DNA of 64,000 bases from contig JADLDB010000009.1 of the NCBI GenBank assembly GCA_020846875.1, positions 124,001 through 188,000 of the forward strand, read 5' to 3'. Under the pieces are notes generated by a model. It saw only the letters and a list, made by a program, of their open reading frames with translations, had not been told where the DNA came from and ran no database searches. Positions 41,113-50,029 of this stretch are shown here, piece after piece (the first letter of the stretch is position 1; each line of letters starts with the position of its first letter). The position numbers were made by a program, and so were the translations under genes. The DNA comes from Myxococcales bacterium (GTDB lineage Bacteria > Myxococcota > Myxococcia > Myxococcales > Myxococcaceae).

Positions 41113-42008
41113 ACCTTGAGGAACCTGCGCACCGCCACGAAGCTGCCCAACAGCCCCAGCCCGACGCCCAGCCCCAACTGCTCTGCCCCCAGCCGGGGCC
41201 AGTCCGCCGCCACCTGCCCGCCCAGCCGCAGGAAGGCCACCGCGTCGCCGTGCGAGGACTCGACGTAGCGGGCCAGCGCGAAGACCAGCCCGAAGGACAC
41301 CAGCGCCGCCACCGCCCCCTGCACCGCGCCTTCGATGAGGAAGGGCATGCGCACGAAGCGATCGGTCCCGCCCACCAGCTTCTGGATCTCGATCTCCTCC
41401 CGCCGCGAGAAGATGGCGAGCTGCAGGGTGGCGCTGACGATGATCACCGTGGTGAGGAAGACGAGCGCGAACGCCACCAGCCCCGCCAGCTTCAGCGCCC
41501 TGCTGATCATCGCCAGCCGCGCCAGCGCTTCCTGGCCGTAGTCCACGCCGGTGACGAAGGACAGGCCGCGCACCTTCTCCGCCAGCGCCTCGAGTTGCCC
41601 GCCCTCGCGCGCGGCGGCGGGCACGGCCACCTCCAGGCTCCAGGGCAGCGGGTTGTCGTTCATCCCTTCCAGCGCCTTTCCCTGGTCGCCCAGCTCCTCC
41701 ACCAGCCGGCCCAGCGCCTGGGCGGGAGAGACGCGGTGCACCGCGCCGCCGGTCCGCTGGGTGAGCGCCGCCTCCAGCTCCTTCACCTTGTCCTCGGGCG
41801 CGTCAGGCGCGAGGTAGACGGTGAACTCCACCTGGCCGCCCAGGGACGCCACCAGCGCGTCGAGCTGCCCCGACGCCAGCCGCGCCAGCCCGTAGCCCAC
41901 CAGCGCCAGGGCCAGCGAGGCGATGGCGATGACGTGCACGAAGGGCGAGCGCACCATGCTGCCCAGCGCGGTGCGCACGAAGTAGACGGACTTGGCGCGG
42001 GTGCTCAT
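41109..42008 (-). CDS. ftsX: cell division protein FtsX
   Basis: 299 residues from ATG 42008. A cytoplasmic N-terminus leads to TM1 (about 22-44, VHVIAIASLALALVGYGL). A periplasmic domain (about 50-165, with VEFTVYLAPDAPEDKVKELEAAL) follows; in other bacteria this domain binds EnvC. Three C-terminal membrane helices (about 180-290) follow, with the FtsX-type segment FSRREEIEIQKLVGGTDRFVRMPF between the second and third. With FtsE it forms an ABC-type machine that uses ATP to gate cell-wall hydrolysis at the septum. It overlaps ftsE and envC by four bases each. Confidence 0.95.
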   Translation of the reverse strand: MSTRAKSVYFVRTALGSMVRSPFVHVIAIASLALALVGYGLARLASGQLDALVASLGGQVEFTVYLAPDAPEDKVKELEAALTQRTGGAVHRVSPAQALGRLVEELGDQGKALEGMNDNPLPWSLEVAVPAAAREGGQLEALAEKVRGLSFVTGVDYGQEALARLAMISRALKLAGLVAFALVFLTTVIIVSATLQLAIFSRREEIEIQKLVGGTDRFVRMPFLIEGAVQGAVAALVSFGLVFALARYVESSHGDAVAFLRLGGQVAADWPRLGAEQLGLGVGLGLLGSFVAVRRFLKV

Positions 42009-42703
42009 GCCTCCAGCGCCATCAGCCGGGCGGCCTTGGCGCCCTTCTCGTCGGCCACCAGCGAGCCCTTCTCCAGCCGCAGGGTGCGCTTCTGGTACCG
42101 GGCGATGAGCGACGCGTCGTGGGTGGCCACCACCACCGTGGTGCCGCGGGCGTTCACGTCGCACAGCAGGTTCATGATCTCCACGGTGAGCGCCGGATCC
42201 AGGTTCCCGGTGGGCTCGTCGGCCAGGAGGATGGCGGGATCGTTCACCAGCGCGCGGGCCAGCGAGACGCGCTGCTGCTCGCCGCCGGACAGCTTGAGCG
42301 GCGACACGTCGGCCTTGTGCTCGAGCCCCACGCGCCGGAGCATCTTGAGGCTCTTGTCCCGCACGTCGTCGCGCGGCACCCCCAGCACGTCCAGGGTGAA
42401 GCCCACGTTCTCGGCCACGGTGCGGGTGGGCAGCAGCTTGAAGTCCTGGAACACCACGCCGATGTTCCTCCGCAGGTACGGCACCGACGACTCGCGCACC
42501 CGCGCGATGTTCCGGCCGGCGATGAGGATCTGCCCGCGCGTGGGCCGCTCGGCGAGGAACATCAGCTTGAGCAGCGTGGACTTCCCGGCGCCGGACGGCC
42601 CGGTGAGGAAGACGAACTCGGCCTTGTCGATGTCCAGGTTCAGATCCGTCAGCACCGGCGGGTCGCCGGGGTAGGACTTGGTGACGTGGAACATCTGGAT
42701 CAT
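42005..42703 (-). CDS. ftsE: cell division ATP-binding protein FtsE
   Basis: 232 residues from ATG 42703 (MIQMFHVTKSYPG); an upstream in-frame stretch is not family-like. ABC ATPase motifs: Walker A GPSGAGKST, Q-loop VFQDFKLLPTRTVAENV, signature LSGGEQQR, Walker B ILLADEPTGNLD and the switch His in VVVATHD. The stop overlaps the ftsX start. It pairs with FtsX to couple ATP hydrolysis to EnvC-mediated amidase activation at division. The 112 bases upstream must hold the operon promoter; I see no convincing hexamers there. Confidence 0.96.
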   Translation of the reverse strand: MIQMFHVTKSYPGDPPVLTDLNLDIDKAEFVFLTGPSGAGKSTLLKLMFLAERPTRGQILIAGRNIARVRESSVPYLRRNIGVVFQDFKLLPTRTVAENVGFTLDVLGVPRDDVRDKSLKMLRRVGLEHKADVSPLKLSGGEQQRVSLARALVNDPAILLADEPTGNLDPALTVEIMNLLCDVNARGTTVVVATHDASLIARYQKRTLRLEKGSLVADEKGAKAARLMALEA

Positions 42704-42815
42704 CGCGCGCCCGAGGATACCCGATGGGCGACGGCTTTCGATTTCGCGGCCGGGTAGCGTCGTTTCCCGTGACGGTGTCACCTCCGGGTTTGGGGAGTGT
42801 TCGCCGGAAGGACAG

Positions 42816-43838
42816 TCACGCGGCGGCGTAGCGGACGACGCCGGCCACGGCTTCCCTGCGCAGCCGGCCGCGCGCCTCCAGCACCTCGAGGTTGCCCAGC
42901 ACCTCGGAGAGCATCAGCACCAGCCGCGGCACGTCGCGCCGCGGGAAGAGGACGGCGAGCAGCTCGTAGACGGTGGCTGGCGACGCCTGGACGCGGGACA
43001 GCAGCTTGTCCTGCCGGCCCTGGTAGAAGCCGAACAGCCCGTCGAGCAGCGCGCGGTGGCCGTGGAAGGAAGGCCCGTGCCCCGGCAGCACCGCCGCCAG
43101 GTCCAGGGCGTGCACCGCCTTCGCGCTCTCCAGGTAGCGCGCCAGCGCGAGGAACTTGGTGCCGCCTTCGCCCTGGGACAGGTCGAGCAGCGGGTTGGGC
43201 GACACCTTCGCCAGCAGGTGGTCGTCCGCGAAGAAGAGCCGCTGCGCCGGCGCGTGCAGGCAGACCAGGCCCGGCGTGTGCCCCGGGTAGTGCTGCACCA
43301 CCGCGTCGAAGTGCCTGAAGCGCAGCCGCGTGCCCGGCTCGAGCAGCTCCACCCGCGCTCGCTCCACCGCCCGCGACACCGGCTTCGAGCGCCCCGCCAC
43401 GGCCGTCATCTCGTCGACGAGGGGCTCGGGCACGCCCAGCGCGGTGAGGAAGTAGCCGCGGTGCCGCGCCAGCAGGGCCGCGAAGCGCTCCTGCCCCAGC
43501 ACCTTGGAGAGATCCGCCGGGTGCACGTGCACCTTCGCGCCGCTCTCCTCGGCCAGCGTCTGCGCGTTGCCGTAATGGTCGACGTGCCCGTGCGAGACGA
43601 GGATGCGCGAGAGGTTGCGCAGGTCGACGCCCGCCTCGTTCGCGCCGCCCCGCAGCGCAGCGAGGCCGTCCGACGTCCCCACGCCCGTGTCGAAGAGCGT
43701 CCAGCGGCCGTCCTCGTCGAGGATCGCGTAGACGTTCACCGGCCCGCCCGCCTCGAGGAAGGGGACGGGGACGGGGATGCGGTGGACGCCCAGAGAAGAG
43801 AGGAAGCGCTCGTCGACCGCGGTGACGTCGCCGTGCAT
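42816..43838 (-). CDS. metallo-beta-lactamase-fold hydrolase
   Basis: 340 residues. The metal motif SHGHVDHYGN (HxHxDH) is intact. VQHYPGHTPGLVCLH and LFFADDHLLAK give further ligands (His and Asp), and VLPGHGPSF the last His. The C-terminal 100 residues are helical. It is the glyoxalase II/RNase Z-like MBL superfamily, in the LACTB2-like branch that hydrolyses thioesters or small esters. It is last in a run of acd, etfB, etfA, MBL genes (46 bases after etfA), which suggests a CoA- or thioester-related task, but this is inferred only from position. Confidence 0.85.
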   Translation of the reverse strand: MHGDVTAVDERFLSSLGVHRIPVPVPFLEAGGPVNVYAILDEDGRWTLFDTGVGTSDGLAALRGGANEAGVDLRNLSRILVSHGHVDHYGNAQTLAEESGAKVHVHPADLSKVLGQERFAALLARHRGYFLTALGVPEPLVDEMTAVAGRSKPVSRAVERARVELLEPGTRLRFRHFDAVVQHYPGHTPGLVCLHAPAQRLFFADDHLLAKVSPNPLLDLSQGEGGTKFLALARYLESAKAVHALDLAAVLPGHGPSFHGHRALLDGLFGFYQGRQDKLLSRVQASPATVYELLAVLFPRRDVPRLVLMLSEVLGNLEVLEARGRLRREAVAGVVRYAAA

Positions 43839-43883
43839 CGGAAGGGTCGTCTCCTCACCCCCGGAGGGAGAGGGGCCAGGTGA

Positions 43884-44849
43884 CTACTTCGCCGCCTTGA
43901 TGGCGGCCTGCAGCTCGGGCAGCGCCTTGAAGAGGTCCGCCACCAGGCCGTAGTCCGCCACCTGGAAGATGGGCGCGTCCGGGTCCTTGTTGACCGCGAC
44001 GATCGTCTTGGAGCCCTTCATGCCGGCCACGTGCTGGATGGCGCCGGAGATGCCCGCCGCGATGTAGAGCTGCGGGGCCACCACCTTGCCCGTCTGGCCC
44101 ACCTGCAGGTCGTTCGGCTGCCAGCCCGCGTCGCACACCGCGCGGGACGCGCCCACCGCCGCGTGGAGTTCGTCGGCCAGGCCTTCGATGGGCCCAAAGT
44201 CGCCCTTGGTGCCGCGGCCGCCGGACACCACGACGCGCGCCTCGGTGAGCGCCGGCCGCGCGCTCTTCACTTCCTTGAAGCCGACGAACTTCGTCAGCGG
44301 CTTCTCGGGGGCCGCGGGGGTGAAGGGCTGCACCTCGCCGCCGCCCGACGCCTCGGCCAGCGCGAACTCGGTGGCGCGCACGGTGAAGCACTTCACGGGC
44401 GAGGACAGCTTGACGGTGGCGATCGCCGCGCCGGCCCACATCGGCCGGGTGACGGCCACGTCGGCGCCGCTGCCGGTGACGGACATGATCTCGGACGCCA
44501 TCGCGGCCTTCAGCTTCGCCGCCACGCGCGGGAGCAGGTCGCGCCCGATGGAGGTCGCCGCCGCGCCCACCCACTCGGCCTTCAGCGTGGTGGCCAGGGC
44601 CGCCACCGCAGGCGCGAAGTCCTCGGCCACGTAGTGCTCGAAGTGGGGGCCGGAGCCCGCGTGCACCACCTTGACGCCGTGCGCCTTCACCGCGTTGGCC
44701 AGCGCCCCCGCGTCCTTCGCCAGCGCCACGGCGTGCACCTCGCCGCCGGTGGCCTTCGCCAGTTGCTGGCCGGCGGTGATGGCATTCAAGGTCGCCTTGC
44801 GCAGCGAGCCGTCGGGGTTGGCTTCCACGAAGATGAGAACGTTGCCCAT
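43884..44849 (-). CDS. etfA: electron transfer flavoprotein alpha subunit
   Basis: 321 residues from ATG 44849 with AAAGGA nine bases upstream. N-terminal [20 protein letters not shown] is typical. The FAD-binding C-terminal domain has [50 protein letters not shown] and [16 protein letters not shown]. It carries FAD and passes electrons from acyl-CoA dehydrogenases to ETF:quinone oxidoreductase. It follows etfB by 29 bases in the usual order, with the dehydrogenase gene just upstream. Confidence 0.97.
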   Translation of the reverse strand: MGNVLIFVEANPDGSLRKATLNAITAGQQLAKATGGEVHAVALAKDAGALANAVKAHGVKVVHAGSGPHFEHYVAEDFAPAVAALATTLKAEWVGAAATSIGRDLLPRVAAKLKAAMASEIMSVTGSGADVAVTRPMWAGAAIATVKLSSPVKCFTVRATEFALAEASGGGEVQPFTPAAPEKPLTKFVGFKEVKSARPALTEARVVVSGGRGTKGDFGPIEGLADELHAAVGASRAVCDAGWQPNDLQVGQTGKVVAPQLYIAAGISGAIQHVAGMKGSKTIVAVNKDPDAPIFQVADYGLVADLFKALPELQAAIKAAK

Positions 44850-44878
44850 GGTGTCGTGTCCTTTCTTTCTCGCGCGGC

Positions 44879-45682
44879 CTACAGGGCCTTCGCCTCGTTC
44901 TTCAGCTTGTCCACCAGCGTGGCCACGTCCGGCACCTTGATGCCCGCCTTGCGCGCGGGCGGCGGCGCCAGCTTCGTCACGGTCAGCTTCACGCCCACGT
45001 CCACGCCCAGGCCGGCCGGCGTCAGCTCCTCGATGGGCTTGGACTTGGCCTTCATGATGCCGGGCAGCGAGGCGTAGCGCGGCTGGTTGAGGCGCAGCTC
45101 GGTGGTGGCCACCGCCGGGAGCGGCGAGGACACGGTGAGCAGGCCGCCGTCGACCTCGCGGATGACGGTGATGCTCTTGCCGTCCGCCGCCAGTTGAATG
45201 GCCGGCGTCTTGGCCTTCTCGGCCTCGGACTCGAGCGACTCTTCCTTCGACGCGAACGTCGCCTGCGCCCAGCCCAGCCACTCCGCGAGGTACTGGCCCA
45301 CCTGGCCCTGGTCGTCGTCGATGGCCTGCTTGCCGAGGATGCAGAGGTCCGGCTTCTCCTTCTCCACCACCTTCTGCAGGCACCCGGCGATGCCCAGTTG
45401 ATCGATGGGCCCGTCGTGGTGCACCCAGACGGCCTTGTTCGCGCCCATCGCCAGGGCGTGGCGCAGTTGCTCGTGCACGTCCTTGGTGCCGACAGAGACG
45501 ACGACGACTTCACCGCCGTGCTTGGCGACCAGCCGCAGCGCCTCCTCCACGCCGATCTCATCGAAGGGGTTGATCTTGTACTTGAGCCCCTCCTTGACGA
45601 TGCCCGTGCCCGCGGCGTCCACCTTGATCTTCGACTCCGAATCTTCGACCCGCTTCGCGGTGACCAGGATCTTCAACGGCAT
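44879..45682 (-). CDS. etfB: electron transfer flavoprotein beta subunit
   Basis: 267 residues from ATG 45682, preceded by the strong site GAGGAGGA. It starts MPLKILVTAKRVEDSE and contains AHALGANKAVWV-type AMP-binding sequence (here LAMGANKAVWVHHDG) and CILGKQAIDDDQGQVGQYLAEWLGW, the family signature. It forms the ETF heterodimer with EtfA and binds AMP. It lies 92 bases after the acyl-CoA dehydrogenase gene; that gap holds an inverted repeat at 45728-45745. Confidence 0.97.
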   Translation of the reverse strand: MPLKILVTAKRVEDSESKIKVDAAGTGIVKEGLKYKINPFDEIGVEEALRLVAKHGGEVVVVSVGTKDVHEQLRHALAMGANKAVWVHHDGPIDQLGIAGCLQKVVEKEKPDLCILGKQAIDDDQGQVGQYLAEWLGWAQATFASKEESLESEAEKAKTPAIQLAADGKSITVIREVDGGLLTVSSPLPAVATTELRLNQPRYASLPGIMKAKSKPIEELTPAGLGVDVGVKLTVTKLAPPPARKAGIKVPDVATLVDKLKNEAKAL

Positions 45683-45727
45683 CGATGTCCTCCTCGCGTG
45701 CACGAATGACGCGCTGTGTTGAGCGGG

Positions 45728-45745
45728 GTTGATTTACGTATCAAC
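45728..45745. promoter_or_regulatory. inverted repeat between acyl-CoA dehydrogenase and etfB
   Basis: GTTGAT-TTACGT-ATCAAC: perfect 6-bp arms around a 6-base centre, 46 bases upstream of the etfB start. It is A/T-rich in a G+C-rich window, which makes chance less likely. The form suits a dimeric repressor operator, such as a TetR-family fatty-acid regulator, but no regulator gene is adjacent. Confidence 0.4.
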
Positions 45746-45774
45746 GGCGGGCGGCGCAACGTCTTTCGCAAGCG

Positions 45775-46914
45775 TCAGCCTCGGATCAGCTCGCGGGCGA
45801 TGACGAGGCGCTGGATCTGGCTGGTGCCCTCGTAGATCTGGATCAACTTGGCGTCGCGCATCAGCTTTTCGACCGGGTACTCCTTCGAGTAGCCGTAGCC
45901 GCCGAAGATCTGCACGGCGTCGGTGGTGGCCTTCATGGCCATGTCGGCGGCGAAGCGCTTGGCGTAGCTGGAGACGAGCGTGTTGCGCTGGCCTGAGTCG
46001 AGCAGCCAGGCCGACTTGTAGGTGAGCAGCCGGGCGGCCTCGACGTCGGCGGCCATGTCGGCGAGCATGAACTGAATGCCCTGGAAGTCGGCGATGGGCT
46101 TGCCGAACTGCTGGCGCTGCCTGGAGTAGTCGAGCGCGTGCTCCATGGCGGCGCGGGCGATGCCGATGGCGAACATCGCGGTCAGGGGGCGCGAGTTGTC
46201 CAGGGTGTTCATCGCGATGAGGAAGCCTTCGCCTTCCTTCCCGATGCGGTTGGCCACCGGCACGCGCACGTCCTCGAAGGTCAAGGTGACGGTGTTGGAG
46301 GCCCGCTGCCCCATCTTGTTCTCGTGCTTGCCGACGGTGAGGCCCTTCGGGCGGCCTTCCACCACCAGGCACATGATGCCCTTGTGCTTCTGCGCGGGAT
46401 CGAGCGTGCAGAAGAGCGAGAACTGATCCGCGTACTCGCCGTTGGTGATCCACTGCTTCTGGCCGTTGACGACGTAGAAGTCGCCGTCGCGGCGCGCGGT
46501 GCAGCGCATGCCGGCCACGTCGCTGCCGGCGCCCGGCTCGGTGAGCGCGAAGCTGGCCAGCTTGAAGCCCGTGGTGAAGGGCCGGAGGAACTTCTCTTTC
46601 TGCTCGCTCGTGGCGCCCAGGATGATGGGGAGCAGCGCCAGGTCGTTGGCGATCATCGAGGTGGCCATGCCGGCGCAGCCCCAGGCCAGCTCCTCGGCGA
46701 TCACCACCTGCGCCTGGTGGGACAGCTCCATGCCGCCGTGGGCCTGGGGGACGGTCATGTTCATCAGGCCCAGCTCGGCCGCCTGGCGGATGATGTCCTT
46801 GGGGAACTCGCTGGCCTCGTCGCAGTGCGCGGCTTTGGGGCGCATCACCTCGCGGGCGAACTTCCGGGCGGTCTCCTGCAGGGCCTTTTCGTCGTCGGAC
46901 AGGGCGAAGTTCAT
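45775..46914 (-). CDS. acyl-CoA dehydrogenase
   Basis: 379 residues, full length. Signatures: [32 protein letters not shown], and the C-terminal [19 protein letters not shown] with the catalytic-base segment IYEGTSQIQ (Glu362). This placement of Glu is that of short/medium/branched-chain enzymes. It removes two hydrogens from acyl-CoA and hands electrons to ETF, encoded immediately downstream. Chain-length preference cannot be read from sequence. Start ATG at 46914; the 148-base upstream region is shared with a divergent lipoprotein gene. Confidence 0.96.
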   Translation of the reverse strand: MNFALSDDEKALQETARKFAREVMRPKAAHCDEASEFPKDIIRQAAELGLMNMTVPQAHGGMELSHQAQVVIAEELAWGCAGMATSMIANDLALLPIILGATSEQKEKFLRPFTTGFKLASFALTEPGAGSDVAGMRCTARRDGDFYVVNGQKQWITNGEYADQFSLFCTLDPAQKHKGIMCLVVEGRPKGLTVGKHENKMGQRASNTVTLTFEDVRVPVANRIGKEGEGFLIAMNTLDNSRPLTAMFAIGIARAAMEHALDYSRQRQQFGKPIADFQGIQFMLADMAADVEAARLLTYKSAWLLDSGQRNTLVSSYAKRFAADMAMKATTDAVQIFGGYGYSKEYPVEKLMRDAKLIQIYEGTSQIQRLVIARELIRG

Positions 46915-46981
46915 GTCGGGCCGAATAACACACGCGCGCGCGCCGGGCCGGAGAAGCTGGGCGGCCAGGCGTGCGTGAACG

Positions 46982-47010
46982 TTGACCGGGCGTGAAGGGA
47001 CACGAATACT
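46982..47010 (+). promoter_or_regulatory. sigma-70-type promoter for the Ig-like lipoprotein gene
   Basis: TTGACC at 46982-46987, a 17-base spacer and AATACT at 47005-47010. Five of six and four of six consensus matches with ideal spacing. The expected start near 47017 puts the inverted repeat 47030-47046 in the early leader. Confidence 0.5.
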
Positions 47011-47029
47011 CTCGCTCTGGCCGACTGGC

Positions 47030-47046
47030 TGACTTCGCTGAAGTCA
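47030..47046. promoter_or_regulatory. 17-bp perfect inverted repeat in the lipoprotein leader
   Basis: TGACTTC-GCT-GAAGTCA, 7-bp perfect arms with a 3-base centre. It lies between the promoter and the AGGGAGAG ribosome site. It may be a repressor operator or a small leader RNA hairpin. Confidence 0.45.
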
Positions 47047-47062
47047 CAAAGGGAGAGCTTCC

Positions 47063-49285
47063 ATGTCCTGGACGTTTCGTATTGCCGCCATCGCGGGCGC
47101 GACGGCTGTCGTCTTCTATGCGTGCGGGCCCGCGGGAGAGCCGCTGCTGTCGCTGACTGCGCGGCCGAGGACGATCGACAACGCCGGGCAGATCTCGAAG
47201 CTGACCATCACCGCGACGACGGCCGACATGAAGCCGGGCGCGGGGAAGGTGCGGCTGTCTGCCCCGGCGGGCAGCTTGAAGACGCCCGTCGAGGTGGACC
47301 TGCTGGCCGGTGAAGCGACGGCAGACTTCACCTGCGCGGTGGCGAGCGACACCGGCTGTGCGGGACAGGTCCGAATCACCGCCGAGTGGGTGGTGGACTC
47401 CAAGCTGGTGGAGGCGGTGACGAGCGTCACCGTCAGCGCCGGTGACTCGGGCGCGGGGGGGGGCGGGGGAAGCGATGACGCGGGGGCGGACAGCGGCACC
47501 GGAGGCGACGGCGGCACCGGAGGCGACGGCGGCACCGGAGGCGGCGGCGGCACCGGAGGCGGCGGCGGAATGGGCACTGACGGCGGCGGCCTCACGCTCA
47601 CGGCCGCGCGCACGACCGTCTTCAAGTCCTTCGGCGACTCGACCACCATTACGGCAGCCCTGGCGGTTCCTGCCGCGGGCACCAATCTGCTCATCAACAC
47701 GACGCTGGGGGAGCTGTCCCAGCTCGACGGCGGCTCTGCGGGCACGTCGCTCACCGCGACCACCGACAGCGCGGGTCAGGCGCAGGTCCGCTTCGCGGAG
47801 ACGGGCGTCGGCGGCCTGGCCACCATCACCGCCATGGCAGCCGGCGGGAGCGTGAGCGGCTCGACGACGGTGCGCGTGCTCGAAGTGGCGAACGTTCAGC
47901 ACACCACGACCCAATGCGGATCGACGACGAACTGCAGCGTCATGGGCATTCGCAACTCAGGCTTCAACGAAACGGCACTGGTGCGCTTCCGGGTGAGCGA
48001 CAACACAAATCAGCCCGTGGCTGACATTCAGGTTTCCTTCTCGCTGAACAACGCCCCAGCAGGAGTGACCGTGACGCCTTCCGCGACCACCAACGCCATG
48101 GGCATCGCGGAGGCCTCAGTTCAGTCAGGGCTCGTCGTCGGCAGCTTCACGGTCACGGCCTCGGTCGGCGGCGGCGCGCTGACAGCAAACAGCCCCACCA
48201 TCGGTGTCCGAGGAGCAAAGCCGTCCAACCAGGGCTTCACCATGCAGTGCGCCAAGACCAACCTGGCGACCTACGTCGCGCCTACTCCGCCGCTGGGGAT
48301 CACGGTGGCCTGCACCATCACGCTGGTCGACCGGTTCGGTAACCCCGTCGGCCGAGTCACTTCCGTCAACCTGAACTCCGAAGCCGGCGCGCTTCCCCCG
48401 ACGATCATGACGACCGGCTACAGCCCTACGGGAAGCAACATGAACGAGGGCAAGGGCATGCTGAACCTCAGCACGGTCGGCCCCTTCCCGGCATTGGACG
48501 TCACGCCACTGCCTGCGGACAGCGCCCAGTACCCATTTCCCCGTCTCGCCGAGCCCAGCACCATGGACGGAGCGCTCACCCGCAACCCGCGCGATGGGCT
48601 CGTCACCATCCTGGCGTACACGGACGGTGAAGAGCACTACTACGACGACAACTCCAACGGCATGCGAGACTCGAACGAGCGCTTCATCGACCAGGGAGAG
48701 CCGTTCACCGACGCCAACGACAACAACCAGTGGGATCCCGGTGAGTTCTACAACGACGTGGACGGCAGCGGGGGGTGGACGCCCGCCAACGGAACGTGGG
48801 ACGCGAACGCCAAGGTCTGGACCGTGGCACACGTGCTCTACACCGACGCGTCACGGGGATCGTTGGCGCAGTTCTCACCTTCGTCTTTCACCGTCGGGAA
48901 GGGCACCCAGCAGTTCGTCGACGTCTACATGCCAGACCTGAACCTGAACCACCTCGAGGCGGGCGCCGGCGCAGCAGCCGCGCGCGCCGCGAGCAAAGGA
49001 CAGATAGCTCTCGTCAACCTGAACCTGGCGCTCGACGGCTTCGGCTTTGCCTTCGAGGCCCGTCGCCTGGTCAATGCCGCCGGGACCGGACCGTGTGACC
49101 CGACCACCCCCATCTGCTCCTTCCGAACGCTCTTCGGAGATTGGGGCCGCGGATACATCGGCCAGCTTCGCCTGACGGGCGCAGCGACCACGGACATGAC
49201 GCCCGCCGCTCCAGACACCATCACCGTCACCACCACGGTGCGCGGCGTGGCGGGCGCGGCTGCCGTGTCCGGCACCTTCCAGTAG
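47063..49285 (+). CDS. large secreted Ig-like (Big) repeat protein, probable lipoprotein
   Basis: 740 residues from ATG 47063 with AGGGAGAG upstream. The signal sequence ends FYACG, so Cys21 could be lipidated although the lipobox is imperfect (Tyr at -2). Ig-like/Big_1-type modules occur at about 28-128 and 180-275, separated by an Asp/Gly/Thr-rich linker (130-175). Another Ig-like pair spans about 285-460 (VADIQVSFSLNNAPAGVTV; ITLVDRFGNPV). Near residues 525-575 come calcium-loop motifs (DDNSNGMRDSNE, DANDNNQWDPGE, DVDGSGGW). The rest is of unknown fold. Probably a surface or adhesion protein. Codon use is a little less G+C-biased than the neighbours. Expression may be set by the promoter and palindrome upstream. 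Confidence 0.72.
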   Translation: MSWTFRIAAIAGATAVVFYACGPAGEPLLSLTARPRTIDNAGQISKLTITATTADMKPGAGKVRLSAPAGSLKTPVEVDLLAGEATADFTCAVASDTGCAGQVRITAEWVVDSKLVEAVTSVTVSAGDSGAGGGGGSDDAGADSGTGGDGGTGGDGGTGGGGGTGGGGGMGTDGGGLTLTAARTTVFKSFGDSTTITAALAVPAAGTNLLINTTLGELSQLDGGSAGTSLTATTDSAGQAQVRFAETGVGGLATITAMAAGGSVSGSTTVRVLEVANVQHTTTQCGSTTNCSVMGIRNSGFNETALVRFRVSDNTNQPVADIQVSFSLNNAPAGVTVTPSATTNAMGIAEASVQSGLVVGSFTVTASVGGGALTANSPTIGVRGAKPSNQGFTMQCAKTNLATYVAPTPPLGITVACTITLVDRFGNPVGRVTSVNLNSEAGALPPTIMTTGYSPTGSNMNEGKGMLNLSTVGPFPALDVTPLPADSAQYPFPRLAEPSTMDGALTRNPRDGLVTILAYTDGEEHYYDDNSNGMRDSNERFIDQGEPFTDANDNNQWDPGEFYNDVDGSGGWTPANGTWDANAKVWTVAHVLYTDASRGSLAQFSPSSFTVGKGTQQFVDVYMPDLNLNHLEAGAGAAAARAASKGQIALVNLNLALDGFGFAFEARRLVNAAGTGPCDPTTPICSFRTLFGDWGRGYIGQLRLTGAATTDMTPAAPDTITVTTTVRGVAGAAAVSGTFQ
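47501..47569 (+). repeat. tandem 18-bp repeats encoding the Gly-rich linker
   Basis: Nearly four copies of GGAGGCGACGGCGGCACC (GAC becomes GGC in later copies) encode Gly-Gly-Asp/Gly-Gly-Gly-Thr between two Ig-like modules. In-frame expansion or loss would change linker length only. Confidence 0.75.
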
Positions 49286-49294
49286 CGGCGCTCG

Positions 49295-49945
49295 TCACTT
49301 CGGCTTCGGCACCTTCTCCCAGTCCGCCAGGAACTTCTTGATCCCGGCGTCGGTGAGCGGGTGCTGGGCCAACTGCTGGATGACGTTGAACGGCACGGTG
49401 GCGACGTCCGCGCCCAGCTTCGCGGCGTCGAGCACGTGCACCGGGTTGCGGATCGACGCCACCAGCACCTGCGTCTTGAAGCCGTAGTTCTTGTAGATGG
49501 TGACGATGTCCCGGATGAGCTCCATGCCCACCTCGGAGATGTCGTCCAGCCGCCCGACGAAGGGCGAGATGTAGGTCGCCCCCGCCTTCGCCGCGAGCAG
49601 GGCCTGGTTGGCCGAGAAGCACAGCGTGACGTTGGTCTTGATGCCTTCGGCGGTGAGCGTCTTCACCGCCTTCATCCCCTCGGCCGTCATGGGGATCTTC
49701 ACCACCACGTTCTTGTGGATCTTCGCCAACTGCCGGCCTTCGGCCACCAGCCCCGGCGCGTCGAGCGACACGGCCTCGGCAGAGATGGGGCCGTCGACGA
49801 TGCCGCAGATCTCGCGGATCGTCTCCTCCAGCGGCCGGCCCACCTTGGCCAGCAGCGACGGGTTGGTGGTCACCCCGTCCACGCAGCCCATCTCGTGGGC
49901 CGCGCGGATTTCCTTCACGTCCGCGGTGTCGATGAAGAACTTCAT
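49295..49945 (-). CDS. transaldolase, small TalC/fructose-6-phosphate aldolase type
   Basis: 216 residues from ATG 49945, with AAGGAG upstream. [32 protein letters not shown] is the family start; NVVVKIPMT carries the Schiff-base Lys83, and [16 protein letters not shown] follows. Length and motifs match the short subfamily (about 215 residues) that serves as transaldolase or fructose-6-phosphate aldolase; I cannot decide between them. It acts in the non-oxidative pentose phosphate route, cytoplasmic. It converges with the Ig-like gene, only nine bases between stops, and is divergent from kdsD by 84 bases. Confidence 0.93.
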   Translation of the reverse strand: MKFFIDTADVKEIRAAHEMGCVDGVTTNPSLLAKVGRPLEETIREICGIVDGPISAEAVSLDAPGLVAEGRQLAKIHKNVVVKIPMTAEGMKAVKTLTAEGIKTNVTLCFSANQALLAAKAGATYISPFVGRLDDISEVGMELIRDIVTIYKNYGFKTQVLVASIRNPVHVLDAAKLGADVATVPFNVIQQLAQHPLTDAGIKKFLADWEKVPKPK

Positions 49946-50029
49946 GAGCGTTGCTCCTTCCTCAAGAGGGAGGCCGGCTGGTCCGCCCGGCTGGTGTGCG
50001 TCTCGTACCCGATGTAATGCGCAACCGCC

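Noticed and set aside
37849-41268. 1139-codon plus-strand frame opposite mepA, hydrolase and envC
   Set aside because: Antisense shadow of three recognisable genes; composition is typical of reversed G+C-rich codons.
47501-47569. Regular repeats considered as a CRISPR array
   Set aside because: Units are contiguous, without spacers, and encode an in-frame Gly-rich linker.
47063-49285. Ig-like gene as a horizontally acquired island
   Set aside because: Composition is only slightly less biased, and no integrase, tRNA or flanking repeat is present.
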